Origin: Nostoc sp. LEGE 06077
GTDB taxonomy: Bacteria > Cyanobacteriota > Cyanobacteriia > Cyanobacteriales > Nostocaceae
NCBI RefSeq assembly: GCF_015207705.1
Contig: NZ_JADEWI010000004.1
Coordinates: 1 to 64,000, forward strand
Direction: 5' to 3'
DNA: 64,000 nucleotides
Shown: positions 1 to 9,825 of the stretch, piece after piece
How the letters are laid out: every line of letters starts with the position of its first letter
Numbering within the stretch: the stretch's first letter is position 1
Position numbers and translations under genes: made by a program
The notes under the pieces: model-generated
The model's database searches: none
What the model was told of the DNA's origin: nothing
What the model saw: the letters and a program-made list of their open reading frames with translations, nothing else

Positions 1-36
1 ACCCTCCCCTTGCCAAGGGCAGGGTTGGGGAGGGGT
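1..36. repeat. C/G-rich imperfect inverted repeat at window edge
   Basis: ACCCTCCCC at the left and GGGGAGGGGT at the right can pair around a CCAAGG centre. The element looks like one of the short dispersed intergenic hairpins common in Nostocales. It lies downstream of the tetR-type gene and may be cut by the window edge. Confidence 0.4.
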
Positions 37-67
37 AATTTTGTACCTCACCAGAGTTGGAAACGCT

Positions 68-102
68 AGATACCCGACATTCTTCAAGAAAGTCGGGTAT
101 CT
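68..102. repeat. Palindromic dispersed repeat, copy 1
   Basis: AGATACCCGAC and GTCGGGTATCT form an 11-bp perfect stem around a TTCTTGAA-like loop. A sister copy with compensated arm changes (AGATCCCCGA/TCGGGGATCT) and a similar loop lies at 12477-12509. It sits 30 bp beyond the stop of the tetR-type gene and could end its transcript. Confidence 0.6.
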
Positions 103-133
103 GAAAATAAATGAGTTTTACATATCAAATATA

Positions 134-772
134 TTAATTATGAATACTACTTGCACTTAAAACTGGTACAGGCGCAAGACTGATACCGCGGACAAAAATA
201 TCAACGCAAGTATTTATATATTCTTCACTGGTATAACTTTTGTTCTTGAGTTTGGCATTGTGGCAAAGCATACCAGCTAACAGCATCCCGGTAAACATAT
301 CGACTGCTGGCGTGGGGTCAAGTTCAGGTATGACAGTACCATTTTTCTGACAAGATTGGAGATAGGCAATTAATTTTTTGCTTAATGGTTGAACAGCTTC
401 TTGGATAACTTGTTTAGCTGCTTCTGGATGACGTTTAGCTTCGCCAATGAAGGTACGAATTAAGTCTTCTTGAGCTTCCAGCATACTGTTATACAGTTTG
501 GCATAGTTTCTCAGATCAACACGGAGATTTTGTGTCCAAGTTTCTGGGTGAGCCAAAGCTTCTATTTGGAGTGCAAGAGCATTTTCCATAACTGCTTTGA
601 GCAGTTGTTCTTTGCTGGCAAAGTGACGAAATAATGTCACCTCATTCACGCCAGCAACGCGAGCTATTTCGCGGGTAGTTGCGCCTTGCACACCTAAACT
701 AGCAAATACCTGTGAGGCGGCTTCGATTAAACGTATACGGGTGAGAGTTGATGAACGGATGTTTTTGGCCAT
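134..772 (-). CDS. TetR/AcrR-family transcriptional repressor
   Basis: This 212-residue protein is a normal TetR length. The N-terminus (about residues 8-58) is the TetR helix-turn-helix: a first helix RIRLIEAASQVF, then TTREIARVAGVNEVTLFRHF with the conserved FRHFASKEQL end. The remainder is the helical ligand-binding and dimer domain, whose effector cannot be read from sequence. It is on the same strand as the PaaK-type ligase at 910-2427, 137 bp downstream of it. A perfect palindrome sits immediately upstream of its start codon (779-796), so autoregulation is likely. Whether it also controls the ligase is inference. Start chosen at ATG (MAKNIRSS). Confidence 0.9.
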   Translation of the reverse strand: MAKNIRSSTLTRIRLIEAASQVFASLGVQGATTREIARVAGVNEVTLFRHFASKEQLLKAVMENALALQIEALAHPETWTQNLRVDLRNYAKLYNSMLEAQEDLIRTFIGEAKRHPEAAKQVIQEAVQPLSKKLIAYLQSCQKNGTVIPELDPTPAVDMFTGMLLAGMLCHNAKLKNKSYTSEEYINTCVDIFVRGISLAPVPVLSASSIHN

Positions 773-778
773 TTTGCT

Positions 779-796
779 TGCAAGTACTTACTTGCA
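779..796. promoter_or_regulatory. Probable TetR operator
   Basis: TGCAAGTA-CT-TACTTGCA is a perfect 8-bp inverted repeat with a 2-bp centre, 6 bp upstream of the tetR-type start codon. Position and symmetry fit a self-binding operator; binding itself is inferred. Confidence 0.6.
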
Positions 797-909
797 TTAT
801 ATTTAAGGTTGAAAAATGTTTTATTGAGCAACTTACTATAATATTTAGCAAAAAGTTGCAAATTTAAGAAAGACGGAGAATACTGAGCTTAATAAAGCTA
901 TAGGAATTC

Positions 910-2427
910 TTATCTGCGGGTGTAGCGATGCTTGACTCCAATGGGGAAATATTCGCGATCGCCTGTTGCGGTTAAAGTCACCTGTGGTGTTTGATATTCT
1001 GGGGGAACGTAATTAGCAAATTCACTGTTGAGGCGTAGTAGCTGCGCCAGAATTGACTCAGTTATGGCTTGGCGTTTATCTTCACTACCTGCTATTCCCG
1101 GTGCTAGTTCTACAACTACAGATAAAAATCGGTTCTTGTCTGCATCTTCTTTAACTTGCAAGACGAATTTACCAGTCACCCATACTTGAATGAGTGGTTG
1201 TTCTAAACCGACACTGATATTTTCGGGATAAATATTCGCGCCGAAGTAAGACACCGTAAAGTTAGAACGTCCAAAAACGTAGACGAAAGGTAAGGGGTGA
1301 ATTCCTCTGGGGGAGTGCTGAGTGATGGAGTTGAGATGTTCTAGTGGGTTGAAGTTCCATTCTGCTAAAAACTCCAGCATTGCATCGTAGGTAATAATTC
1401 CGCCAGTGTCGAGGATGTCGTAACGTATTAGGGGAATACCATTGTCACCAGAAAATAGCAATGAGTTGTTCTGCATCTCGAAAAAGCGACTGGTGGGGTC
1501 ATATTGGACTAATGTGGGTAAACGAGATTCACCAAATAACGCTCTAGCCGCATCGGGATTTTTGGCTAAGAAACGACGAATGCAGATACTCAAAGGTGTT
1601 TCATTCCCTAACACACCAGCATCCGCAGTTCCGTAAAGTGAAGCGAAATCATAATAAGGATTTTGCGAACCTACTCTTTCACCAACTAAACTGCGCCATT
1701 CTTCGCTAAATACTTCTCCCGCCATGACTAACTTAATGTGATATTGCGACCATTCCACGCCACGACTAATACCTGTGTCAATGACATCTTTGAGGAATGG
1801 TGGATATCCCAAAAGGACAACTTGCTGAAAATTTCCCCCTAGTTCTTGAACTACGCGCAAGATTTCGTCTTTGTTGTTACCGGGTGTAATAACGGTGAGG
1901 GGATAACCTTTACTCGCCAGATAGCGACAGCAATTAGTGGTGAACATTCCCCCTACCCAAGTTCCCAGTGTGAAACAAATTACGGCGAGGGTGCGTCGAG
2001 TATCTGTAAAAAAACTATCATGGAAAATTTGCTCAAAGCGTGTAGCAATTTGCAGTTCATCGGTGAAGAAGCGCGGCCAAAATGTGGGTTTACCTGTGGA
2101 ACCAGAAGAAGCGGCTATCATATCGCACTCGGCTAATTGACCATTGCGACACAAATCAGGCAGAGGATAACTTTGGATATAATTTTCTTTAGCGATCGCT
2201 GGTAATTGCTGAAAATCTTCCAGAGTTTGAATTTTATCAGGATTAATATCTCTTTCTGCTAAAAAAGCCTTGTATGCTGGGACATTAGCCGCCACATCGT
2301 GAAACAATGTTAAGACTACTGATGAATTGGCGGTGTTTAGATGCCTGTGTAGTATGGTTTCTATAGGTGTAGAGATAAATTCCTCAAATGCCTTGATGCT
2401 TCGTTGCTGTTGGGAATTGGCGTTCAT
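910..2427 (-). CDS. PaaK/CapK-type adenylate-forming acyl-CoA ligase family protein
   Basis: This 505-residue protein belongs by motif to the phenylacetate-CoA ligase (PaaK/CapK) branch of the ANL adenylating enzymes. The P-loop-like AMP-binding motif ASSGSTGKPT is at about residues 106-115. Further family signatures are YGTADAGVLGNE (adenine/acyl pocket) and the hinge-side D-T-G segment near RYDILDTGG. These enzymes activate a carboxylate with ATP and often load it on CoA; the substrate is unknown. The ATG start follows an A-rich leader with no nearby upstream gene. It is transcribed towards the TetR gene and may form an operon with it. No polyketide or peptide synthetase genes are nearby, so a stand-alone role is likely. 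Confidence 0.75.
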   Translation of the reverse strand: MNANSQQQRSIKAFEEFISTPIETILHRHLNTANSSVVLTLFHDVAANVPAYKAFLAERDINPDKIQTLEDFQQLPAIAKENYIQSYPLPDLCRNGQLAECDMIAASSGSTGKPTFWPRFFTDELQIATRFEQIFHDSFFTDTRRTLAVICFTLGTWVGGMFTTNCCRYLASKGYPLTVITPGNNKDEILRVVQELGGNFQQVVLLGYPPFLKDVIDTGISRGVEWSQYHIKLVMAGEVFSEEWRSLVGERVGSQNPYYDFASLYGTADAGVLGNETPLSICIRRFLAKNPDAARALFGESRLPTLVQYDPTSRFFEMQNNSLLFSGDNGIPLIRYDILDTGGIITYDAMLEFLAEWNFNPLEHLNSITQHSPRGIHPLPFVYVFGRSNFTVSYFGANIYPENISVGLEQPLIQVWVTGKFVLQVKEDADKNRFLSVVVELAPGIAGSEDKRQAITESILAQLLRLNSEFANYVPPEYQTPQVTLTATGDREYFPIGVKHRYTRR

Positions 2428-2590
2428 AAATCTATCTGAAGTCGTTGAATATCAAGCTAGATTTGATTTTAAACGCCCAGGAACATGGAGGTAAACGCAA
2501 AGAGGCGCAGAGTTAGTTGATGAATTGTCCGTAAACAGAACTACTCCTGTTGTAGTAATTTATAAAAACCCTAATTTATCCTTCAGCACC

Positions 2591-4285
2591 ATGCAAGTTT
2601 ATTGCAGTAAACAACACACAAATCTTGACAGTAATCGGTTTTGCACCTCGTGTGGTGAACCATTACCTCTGGCTGTTGGGCAAATTGTCAATCAACGCTA
2701 TCAAATTATACGTCAGCTAGGACAAGGTGGTTTTGGACGTACTTATTTAGCGGAAGATCAACAAAAAGCCAATCAAGTGTGCGTGCTGAAGGAATTTGCA
2801 CCCCAAGTCCAAGCACAACAAGATTTACAAAAAGCGAAGGAATTATTTGAGAGGGAAGCAAATGTACTCAAGAAACTCCAGCATTCGCAAATTCCTCGGT
2901 TTCATGCTTCTTTACAGGTGCAGATAGGTAGTAAAGATTTTTTCTTTCTGGTGCAAGATTATATTGAGGGTGATAATTATTGCCAGTTATTAGAACAACG
3001 TCAAGCTAAAGGACAAACTTTTACTGAGGAAGAAATCATTCTGCTGCTGCAACAGATTTTACCTGTGTTGTCTTACATCCACTCCCAAGATGTTGTACAT
3101 CGTGATATCTCACCGGATAATTTGATTTGGCGACGTTCTGACCATTTACCTGTACTGATTGATTTTGGCGGGGTGAAGCAATTACCTGCATCTCAAGGTT
3201 TTTGGTTCACAAAGTTAGCTGTGAATCACACATTGTTAGGTAAAAAAGGCTACGCACCAGAAGAACAAATCCGTCAAGGAAAAGTATTTCTCAGCAGTGA
3301 TTTATATTCTTTAGCGGTGACGATACTCGTATTATTAACAGGTAAGGAACCTCAAAAATTATACGACAGCTATCAAGGGATGTGGTATTGGGGTAAGGAA
3401 ATTCGGGTTAGCCCCAAACTAGAATCTGTATTGAAAAAGATGTTGGCTTATAAACCGAGCGATCGCTATCAAACAGCCGAACAAGTTCTCAAAGATTTAC
3501 CATTGCCAGCTGTAACCCAACCAAGCAATCCTTATATTACCAAACTCAAGACTCAGATAGTTTCGCCGGGACAAAAACGCGCTAACGCAATTGTCAGTAG
3601 AATTCATCAAAGAACTCAAGCTGTGAGCCGCGCTTTACCTTTACCTGCGTGGTTACGTCCTTTTGCGGTGAGTATGGCGGGGACAGCAATAGTTGGTTTA
3701 ACCGTGGCGGGAACTTTTGCAGCAGTAAATGCGGTAGTGCGAGGGATCACATCTATCACCATACCTTCTATATCATTGCCCACAATGCCATCATTACCTA
3801 ATCCGCTGGCTCAACCAGTCAGCGACAAAGGAAGTAAAAGTAATGGGGATGTGCTGGCGCGTCGTCAAGAGTTGGAAATTTCCGAAGTATTTTTTGTCCG
3901 AATGGTAGATACTTTGTTTTATAGTCAAAAGCCGGAAATGCAAGGGCGTACCATCACATCAAAATCGGAAGATAAGGCTTTGCGCGATGAATGGTTGAGA
4001 ATTGGTGATGACTTGTTGGATAAACTAGAACAGGCTGAACTTAGCGCCGCCGCACGGAGGAAATTAGGTAGTTACAGTCAAAAAGATTATGAAAGATGGA
4101 GACTGCAAGCCAGAACCGGAAAGTTAGGTAACTATACAGCCAGTCAGTTGAACAAAGACACAAATCAAAAATTTGCCGAGTTATTTCCCGGAAAGCAACG
4201 GGAGAAACAGAACCAACAAACTTACGGTCAAATTTGGTATGCGATCGCGGCTGATAAAGTTAGTAAAATACAATCGAACAATTAG
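2591..4285 (+). CDS. Zn-ribbon Ser/Thr protein kinase with membrane anchor (paralogue 1)
   Basis: A eukaryote-like Ser/Thr kinase of about 564 residues. The N-terminus carries a zinc-ribbon-like Cys/His set (C5, H9, C18, C21). The kinase domain follows: glycine loop GQGGFGRTY (44-52), catalytic Lys in VLKEF (K67), catalytic loop HRDISPDN, and DFGG replacing the usual DFG-x. A transmembrane segment near AGTAIVGLTVAGTF precedes a C-terminal domain beginning RRQELEISEVFF, shared with the next gene. A TTG codon at 2525 would add 22 residues, but the ATG at 2591 aligns with the N-terminus of the neighbour (MTKFYCSKGH) and is preferred. The two kinases are tandem duplicates. Substrates are unknown. 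Confidence 0.88.
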   Translation: MQVYCSKQHTNLDSNRFCTSCGEPLPLAVGQIVNQRYQIIRQLGQGGFGRTYLAEDQQKANQVCVLKEFAPQVQAQQDLQKAKELFEREANVLKKLQHSQIPRFHASLQVQIGSKDFFFLVQDYIEGDNYCQLLEQRQAKGQTFTEEEIILLLQQILPVLSYIHSQDVVHRDISPDNLIWRRSDHLPVLIDFGGVKQLPASQGFWFTKLAVNHTLLGKKGYAPEEQIRQGKVFLSSDLYSLAVTILVLLTGKEPQKLYDSYQGMWYWGKEIRVSPKLESVLKKMLAYKPSDRYQTAEQVLKDLPLPAVTQPSNPYITKLKTQIVSPGQKRANAIVSRIHQRTQAVSRALPLPAWLRPFAVSMAGTAIVGLTVAGTFAAVNAVVRGITSITIPSISLPTMPSLPNPLAQPVSDKGSKSNGDVLARRQELEISEVFFVRMVDTLFYSQKPEMQGRTITSKSEDKALRDEWLRIGDDLLDKLEQAELSAAARRKLGSYSQKDYERWRLQARTGKLGNYTASQLNKDTNQKFAELFPGKQREKQNQQTYGQIWYAIAADKVSKIQSNN

Positions 4286-4337
4286 TTAAGGTGTCAGGGT
4301 GATGAGTGTGAGAGGAAGCAGAGGTGTAAGGGTACAG

Positions 4338-4385
4338 ACTTCGACTGCGCTCAGTCAGCGGGGGTGTACTTCGACTGCGCTCAGT
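4338..4385 (+). repeat. Two direct copies of an 18-bp intergenic repeat
   Basis: ACTTCGACTGCGCTCAGT occurs at 4338-4355 and again at 4368-4385, between the two kinase genes. This is a familiar dispersed Nostocales intergenic word; no function is visible. Confidence 0.7.
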
Positions 4386-4468
4386 AACCAGGGTGTAGGG
4401 GAAAAATTTATGACTCAGCATTCAAAACGGGCTAAACGCCCCGCTACCGGTAACAGCACTCAGCACTA

Positions 4469-6598
4469 ATGACTAAATTCTATTGCTCTAAAGGTCATGA
4501 AAATCCAGCAGGTAGTCGGTTTTGTCTCCAGTGTGGTGAGAATTTACAAAATTTACCTGTCAGTAATGGTATCCAAGCTGGTTTAACTTTAAGCGATCGC
4601 TATGTTATTGTCCGTCAAATCGGACAAGGTGGGTTTGGACGCACTTATTTAGCTGAAGATATCAACCGCTTCCGCGAACCTTGTGTTTTAAAAGAATTTT
4701 CTCCCCAAGTGCAAACGGCTTACGTTTTACAAAAAGCCGAAGAACTATTTCAACGTGAAGCCAGTGTTCTTTACAACTTACAACATCTGCAAATTCCCCG
4801 CTTTCGAGAATTGTTTCGCACAAATCTGCAAGGTAAGGAATACTTATTTTTAGTGCAAGATTATGTAGAGGGACAAACATATAACTCTTTATTAAATACT
4901 CGCAAACAGCAAGGTTTACGGTTTACAGAAGCAGAAGTCCGTCAACTGTTACAGCAGATTTTGCCAGTTTTAGAATATATCCACTCGCTGGGTGTGATTC
5001 ATCGAGATATTTCCCCAGATAATTTAATTTTACGCGCCGCCGACCAACTGCCAGTATTAATTGACTTTGGGGGTGTGAAACAAGTAGTCGCCACGGTTGC
5101 TTCTCAATATTACCAACCAGGTGCGGCGGCTCCAACCCCAGCGCCAACTTTATTGGGTAAAATCGGCTTTGCACCATCAGAACAAATGCAAACTGGTGCA
5201 GTATCTCCCCATAGTGACTTGTATGCTTTGGCAGTCACCATATTAGTATTATTAACAGGGAAACAACCCCAAGAATTATTAGATAATTACACTCTGGCTT
5301 GGAAATGGCAGCAAGAAGCTAGTGTGAGTCCGGCGTTAGCACAACTGTTAGATAAAATGTTAGCGCCTCGACCAAGCGATCGCTATCAATCTGCTAGTCA
5401 AGTTTTACACGCCTTGAACCCGACACCGATTCAATATCCTGTAACTCAACCACCAGTTATATCTCAGCCAGCAACCTCGGCTACTTTTGCAGTCGCCCCT
5501 TCTCCTGCTATTAACCCAATACAACCTCGTCCTCTCTCCCCATCTTCCGCACCTATTCCCCAAGCCAAAAGTCGATGGACAACAACGAAAACTTTTACTG
5601 CAACATTAGCGGTAGTTGGTGTGATTGGGGTACTCTGGTTAGGGACAAATCGGAATAAGAATGATGGTGGGAATAATATTGACCCTACACCAACACCCAG
5701 CGTTACCCAACCCGTTGATGCTTCCGAGAATTATTCCCCAGCAGAAAAGCAACGCAAAGAAAAATTAAGCGATCGCCGTCAAGAGTTGGGAATTGAGCAA
5801 AGCTTTTATGTAAACTTAGTCAATCAAATCTTTTGGCGGAGAAACCCTAGTTTACAAGGGCGCACCCTCAGCGATCAACCAGAAGATGAAAGTTTGCGCG
5901 CTGCTTGGGATAAAACTGCGGATGAAGTGTTAAATAAGGTTGCGGTTCTCAGTAATCAATCACGGCGACAACTAGGAAATTATACCGCAGCCGATCGCGA
6001 TCGCTGGAAAGCCGCAGTGAATAAAATTAACGTTGGTAGTCGCGCTTTATATGATTTAGGTGATGTAGCCTTTTACCGCATATTTCCTGAACAGCGTGGG
6101 CGAGATTTTATGAAGGAACCCATCGGACAAGTTTGGCATGGGTTTGTCAACGATCAACTAAATGCTATCCTCAACGGGAGTGCTTTTGACAAGATTGTTT
6201 TTGAGACAGGAGCGATAAGTAAAACAGTCAGTGGAACTCTCAAACCGGGAACTGGTAAAGTTTTCATCGCTGGACTGGCTAAAGGGCAAACATTAGACTT
6301 AAACCTCAAAGCAAATTCCCAAGTTTTGCTATCAGTTTATTCTCCTTCCGGCAAAATCAGACTTTTAGAAGACTCGACAAAACGCACTTTAACCGCAGAA
6401 TTACCCGAAAAGGGATACTATGAGTTTGCGATCGCTTCCACAGCCTCAGCAGCCGTAGATTATCAACTCACTATCGCCGCAGAAAATCCCGCCCCAGTGG
6501 AAACCCCAACACCCACACCTACAGAAACGCCCACGCCCATAGAAACGCCTACAGAAACGCCCACAGAAACGCCCACGCCAGTAGGAACAGAACTGTGA
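4469..6598 (+). CDS. Zn-ribbon Ser/Thr protein kinase with C-terminal extension (paralogue 2)
   Basis: A 709-residue paralogue of the preceding kinase. Zn-ribbon residues are C6, H10, C19 and C22; the glycine loop GQGGFGRTY is at 52-60, catalytic Lys at K75, followed by HRDISPDN and IDFGG. A proline-rich linker leads to one transmembrane helix (around ATLAVVGVIGVLWLG), then the shared domain starting RRQELGIEQSF. Beyond it is a beta-rich domain of pre-peptidase type (about residues 575-675, with GTLKPGTGKVF and SVYSPSG) that the first kinase lacks. The end is a TPTPTETPT-type low-complexity tail. A fragment matching the final 30 residues recurs at 10465-10554. The topology suggests a cytoplasmic kinase with a periplasmic sensor. 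Confidence 0.88.
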   Translation: MTKFYCSKGHENPAGSRFCLQCGENLQNLPVSNGIQAGLTLSDRYVIVRQIGQGGFGRTYLAEDINRFREPCVLKEFSPQVQTAYVLQKAEELFQREASVLYNLQHLQIPRFRELFRTNLQGKEYLFLVQDYVEGQTYNSLLNTRKQQGLRFTEAEVRQLLQQILPVLEYIHSLGVIHRDISPDNLILRAADQLPVLIDFGGVKQVVATVASQYYQPGAAAPTPAPTLLGKIGFAPSEQMQTGAVSPHSDLYALAVTILVLLTGKQPQELLDNYTLAWKWQQEASVSPALAQLLDKMLAPRPSDRYQSASQVLHALNPTPIQYPVTQPPVISQPATSATFAVAPSPAINPIQPRPLSPSSAPIPQAKSRWTTTKTFTATLAVVGVIGVLWLGTNRNKNDGGNNIDPTPTPSVTQPVDASENYSPAEKQRKEKLSDRRQELGIEQSFYVNLVNQIFWRRNPSLQGRTLSDQPEDESLRAAWDKTADEVLNKVAVLSNQSRRQLGNYTAADRDRWKAAVNKINVGSRALYDLGDVAFYRIFPEQRGRDFMKEPIGQVWHGFVNDQLNAILNGSAFDKIVFETGAISKTVSGTLKPGTGKVFIAGLAKGQTLDLNLKANSQVLLSVYSPSGKIRLLEDSTKRTLTAELPEKGYYEFAIASTASAAVDYQLTIAAENPAPVETPTPTPTETPTPIETPTETPTETPTPVGTEL

Positions 6599-6840
6599 AC
6601 TGATTTGGCTTTGTTTAGAGTGCGATCGCGATTAAATCTTCAAAATGAGCGCGCGTAATTTCTGTGTCAGTATTTTTAATTTTCTAGAGAACTGCTACAA
6701 TCCCCCTATTCCCGATAGAGAATATGAATTTTTTGTGGAGTTTGCAATTAAACATCATTAATCCGTGCAAACATCTAGTACTATAAATCTTATATAACCA
6801 TATATACATCAATTTACCGTAGATTGAGAGGAGCCACGGA

Positions 6841-7989
6841 ATGAATTTTTGGCAGCGTCCCCTGAAGCGATCGCAGCAACTTATGAATCAGCACCAACCA
6901 TATCGGTTCAGGCTCAATTCGCTCAAAGGTTTTGTATCGCTCACATTGGTAGGAGCTATTTTGAGTGTGGCGCTGGCGGCCTGCTCTGGTGGAAATAGCA
7001 GTAATTCTGGAACTGAAGCTCCTTCTGCTAGTCCAGTTGCAGCTAACAAGCAAAACGTTGAAGTCACTTTAGTTTCCTTTGCTGTAACTAAAGCTGCTCA
7101 CGAAGCCATCATTCCTAAGTTTGTTGAAAAGTGGAAGCAAGAGCATAACCAAACTGTCACTTTTAAACAAAGCTATGGCGGTTCTGGCTCTCAAACTCGT
7201 GCTGTCATTGACGGTTTAGAAGCAGATGTTGTTCACTTAGCACTATCTGGAGATACGCAAAAAATTGAGAAAGCCGGATTAATTCAGCCTGGATGGGAAA
7301 CTGAAGTACCAAATAACGGTATTGTTTCTAAATCTGTAGCGGCGATCGTTACCCGTGAAGGTAATCCGAAAAACATCAAGACTTGGACAGATTTAGCCAA
7401 AGATGGCGTAAAACTAATTACAGCTGACCCAAAAACATCAGGTGTAGCTAAGTGGAACTTCCTCGCGCTGTGGAATTCGGCAATTAAAACTGGTGCAGAC
7501 GACGCTAAGGCAACTGAATTTGTCGGTAAAGTTTATAACAATGTACCCCTTTTAACTAAAGATGCCCGTGAAGCAACTGACGCATTTTTCAAACAAGGTC
7601 AGGGAGATGCTTTAATTAATTACGAAAACGAAATTGTTTTGGCAGAACAAAAGGGTGAAAAAGTAAGTTACATCGTTCCTGAAGTTAATATTTCTATCGA
7701 TAACCCAGTTGCGGTGGTTGATAAAAATGTTGATAAGCATGGCACCCGTGAAGTTGCCGAAGCTTTTGTCAAATACCTGTATACACCAGAAGCACAGCAA
7801 GAATTTGCCAAATTGGGATTCCGCCCAGTTGATGAAACTGTTGCCCAATCTAAAGAAGTGAAAGACAAATTCCCCAGTGTGAAAACATTAGGTACAGTGA
7901 AAGATTACGGTGGTTGGAGTGAAATTGATAAGAAGTTCTTCGCTGAGGGTGGTATTTTTGACAAGATTCAAGCCCAAAAGAAACGGTAA
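6841..7989 (+). CDS. sbpA: Sulfate ABC transporter, substrate-binding lipoprotein SbpA
   Basis: This 382-residue periplasmic sulfate-binding protein is the capture component of the SulT-family ABC transporter. The signal sequence ends in a lipobox LAAC (C48), so it is probably lipid-anchored. The mature part shows typical SbpA segments: VTLVSFAVTKAA, FKQSYGGSGSQTRAVIDGLEADVV, and the C-terminal FRPVD/GGW region. A purine-rich RBS (GAGAGGAG) precedes the ATG; an internal ATG at residue 15 is an alternative. The permease genes cysT and cysW follow on the same strand. A strong stem-loop right after the stop (8008-8043) probably keeps binding-protein mRNA more abundant than the permease message. 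Sulfate versus thiosulfate preference cannot be read. Confidence 0.92.
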   Translation: MNFWQRPLKRSQQLMNQHQPYRFRLNSLKGFVSLTLVGAILSVALAACSGGNSSNSGTEAPSASPVAANKQNVEVTLVSFAVTKAAHEAIIPKFVEKWKQEHNQTVTFKQSYGGSGSQTRAVIDGLEADVVHLALSGDTQKIEKAGLIQPGWETEVPNNGIVSKSVAAIVTREGNPKNIKTWTDLAKDGVKLITADPKTSGVAKWNFLALWNSAIKTGADDAKATEFVGKVYNNVPLLTKDAREATDAFFKQGQGDALINYENEIVLAEQKGEKVSYIVPEVNISIDNPVAVVDKNVDKHGTREVAEAFVKYLYTPEAQQEFAKLGFRPVDETVAQSKEVKDKFPSVKTLGTVKDYGGWSEIDKKFFAEGGIFDKIQAQKKR

Positions 7990-8007
7990 TTAATTATTAG
8001 TCAATGG

Positions 8008-8043
8008 TCAAGGGTCATTTGTTCTTTGTCAAATGACCCTTGA
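8008..8043 (+). terminator. sbpA-cysT intercistronic stem-loop
   Basis: TCAAGGGTCATTTG (8008-8021) pairs perfectly with CAAATGACCCTTGA (8030-8043) around an 8-nt loop. There is no strong U-run, so it may protect the 3' end or attenuate rather than fully terminate. It also covers the TTG at 8040, which argues against that codon as the cysT start. Confidence 0.75.
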
Positions 8044-8081
8044 CTCATGACAAATTACAAAAAACAAATTCTCATTTTTTT

Positions 8082-8963
8082 ATGGCTGTATCTTCTCCTC
8101 CATCCCCACATCAGAATCTCGCTTCGGAAACTCCAGCCTGGAAGAAGTTTCTACATCAGTTAATTCATCTGCCTTGGACATGGCGAATTACGTTGGTATA
8201 CCTAACATTTATGTTATTTATGCCCATAGCTGCTATGTTCCTGAAAGCCAGTACAGAATCTCCGGCTAGGTTCTGGGAAATTGCTACTAGCGAGATTGCC
8301 TTAGCAACTTACAACGTGACTTTTGTTACATCCATAGGGGCTGCACTACTCAATGGAGTATTTGGTACTTTAATTGCCTGGGTTTTAGTGCGTTACGACT
8401 TTCCTTTGAAAAAGGTAATTGATGCCACCGTAGACTTACCTTTTGCCCTGCCAACTTCTGTTGCTGGTTTAACATTGGCGACAGTTTACAGCAATAATGG
8501 CTGGATTGGTTCACTGTTAGCCCCATTGGGAATTAAAGTCTCTTTCACTCGGTTGGGTGTAGCAGTAGCCATGATATTTATTTCCCTACCATTTGTTGTC
8601 AGGACTGTACAACCTGTACTCCAAGAAATGGAACAAGACATTGAAGAAGCAGCTTGGTGTCTGGGTGCTTCTCAATGGCAAACATTTTGGAAAGTGATTT
8701 TACCGCCATTATTCCCGACAATTTTGACTGGGATTGCCTTGGGTTTTTCTCGCGCCGTTGGTGAATATGGCTCGACGGTCATTATTTCTTCTAATACACC
8801 CTATCAAGATTTAATTGCGCCGGTACTAATTTTTCAACGCTTAGAACAGTATGACTATTCTGGCGCTACTGTTATTGGCATGGTGCTACTAACAATTTCT
8901 TTGATACTGCTATTGGCGATTAATTTCTTACAAGCGTGGGCAAGAAGGTATGACAGTAAATAA
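8082..8963 (+). CDS. cysT: Sulfate ABC transporter permease CysT
   Basis: A 293-residue inner-membrane permease of the sulfate SulT transporter, with six predicted hydrophobic segments. It carries the ABC permease EAA loop ([22 protein letters not shown] region), which contacts the CysA ATPase. Typical CysT signatures include [16 protein letters not shown] and [13 protein letters not shown] at 8082 (MAVSSPP) is preferred over TTG at 8040, which lies inside the upstream stem-loop. Its end overlaps the cysW start by 14 bp, implying translational coupling. No cysA lies in the window, so the ATPase must come from elsewhere. Confidence 0.93.
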   Translation: MAVSSPPSPHQNLASETPAWKKFLHQLIHLPWTWRITLVYLTFMLFMPIAAMFLKASTESPARFWEIATSEIALATYNVTFVTSIGAALLNGVFGTLIAWVLVRYDFPLKKVIDATVDLPFALPTSVAGLTLATVYSNNGWIGSLLAPLGIKVSFTRLGVAVAMIFISLPFVVRTVQPVLQEMEQDIEEAAWCLGASQWQTFWKVILPPLFPTILTGIALGFSRAVGEYGSTVIISSNTPYQDLIAPVLIFQRLEQYDYSGATVIGMVLLTISLILLLAINFLQAWARRYDSK

Positions 8964-9825
8964 GCCAAAACTTCACTCATCTGGGTCTACTAGAGGTATA
9001 GCCAAGCCCAAACAACAGAATAGTTGGGTTCCTACCATTTTAATTGGTATAGCAATTGGTTATTTAGCCTTAATTCAATACATCCCAGCCATTAACGTTT
9101 TTATCCAAGCTTTTAGAAAGGGTGTTGGCCCGTTTTTTGCTAACTTGACCCACCCGGCCTTTCTTCATGCAGCTTGGCTAACGCTGATACTGGCATTAAT
9201 TGCCGTACCGTTAAATACAGTTTTTGGCTTGTGTGCAGCTTGGGCGATCGCCCGGCATAAATTCCCTGGTCGTGCCATAGTTTTAAGTATTATTGACCTG
9301 CCCTTTTCCATCTCCCCAGTAGTCGCCGGGTTGATGATTGTCTTACTCTACGGTCGGAACGGTTGGTTTGGGCCTTTTCTGGAAGCCCACGACATTAAAA
9401 TTATCTTTGCCTTTCCCGGTATGGTATTGGCTACAGCATTTGTGAGTATGCCTTTTGTCGCACGAGAAGTCATTCCTGTGTTAGAGGAATTTGGTAGTGA
9501 TCAAGAGGAAGCCGCTAAAACCTTGGGTGCAAAAGATTGGCAGATATTCTGGCGCGTCACCTTACCTAGCATTCGCTGGGGATTACTTTACGGCTTAATT
9601 TTGACTAATGCCAGAGCAATGGGAGAATTCGGTGCTGTTTCTGTAGTTTCCGGTAACATTGCTGACAAAACCCAGAGCTTACCACTGTTTGTCGAAGATG
9701 CTTACAAACAGTACGAAACTGAAGCCGCCTTTTCCGCCGCGGTACTTTTGGCACTATTAGCAGTCGTCACCTTAATCCTGAAGGAAATTTTAGAACGCAA
9801 AACTCGCATCAAAGATGTTGAGTAG
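8950..9825 (+). CDS. cysW: Sulfate ABC transporter permease CysW
   Basis: The second sulfate permease subunit, 291 residues. It has an N-terminal cytoplasmic stretch, then six hydrophobic helices. The EAA loop reads [21 protein letters not shown], and [15 protein letters not shown] is a CysW hallmark. The ATG lies inside the last codons of cysT. A structured repeat (9824-9957) begins at the stop codon, and a NIL-domain gene follows 172 bp later. It forms the heterodimeric channel with CysT. Confidence 0.93.
   Translation: MTVNKPKLHSSGSTRGIAKPKQQNSWVPTILIGIAIGYLALIQYIPAINVFIQAFRKGVGPFFANLTHPAFLHAAWLTLILALIAVPLNTVFGLCAAWAIARHKFPGRAIVLSIIDLPFSISPVVAGLMIVLLYGRNGWFGPFLEAHDIKIIFAFPGMVLATAFVSMPFVAREVIPVLEEFGSDQEEAAKTLGAKDWQIFWRVTLPSIRWGLLYGLILTNARAMGEFGAVSVVSGNIADKTQSLPLFVEDAYKQYETEAAFSAAVLLALLAVVTLILKEILERKTRIKDVE

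Noticed and set aside
6841-9825. Molybdate transporter (modA/modB) instead of sulfate transporter
   Set aside because: The binding protein and two separate permeases match SbpA, CysT and CysW; ModB is a single permease, and a Mop/NIL resemblance is not enough.
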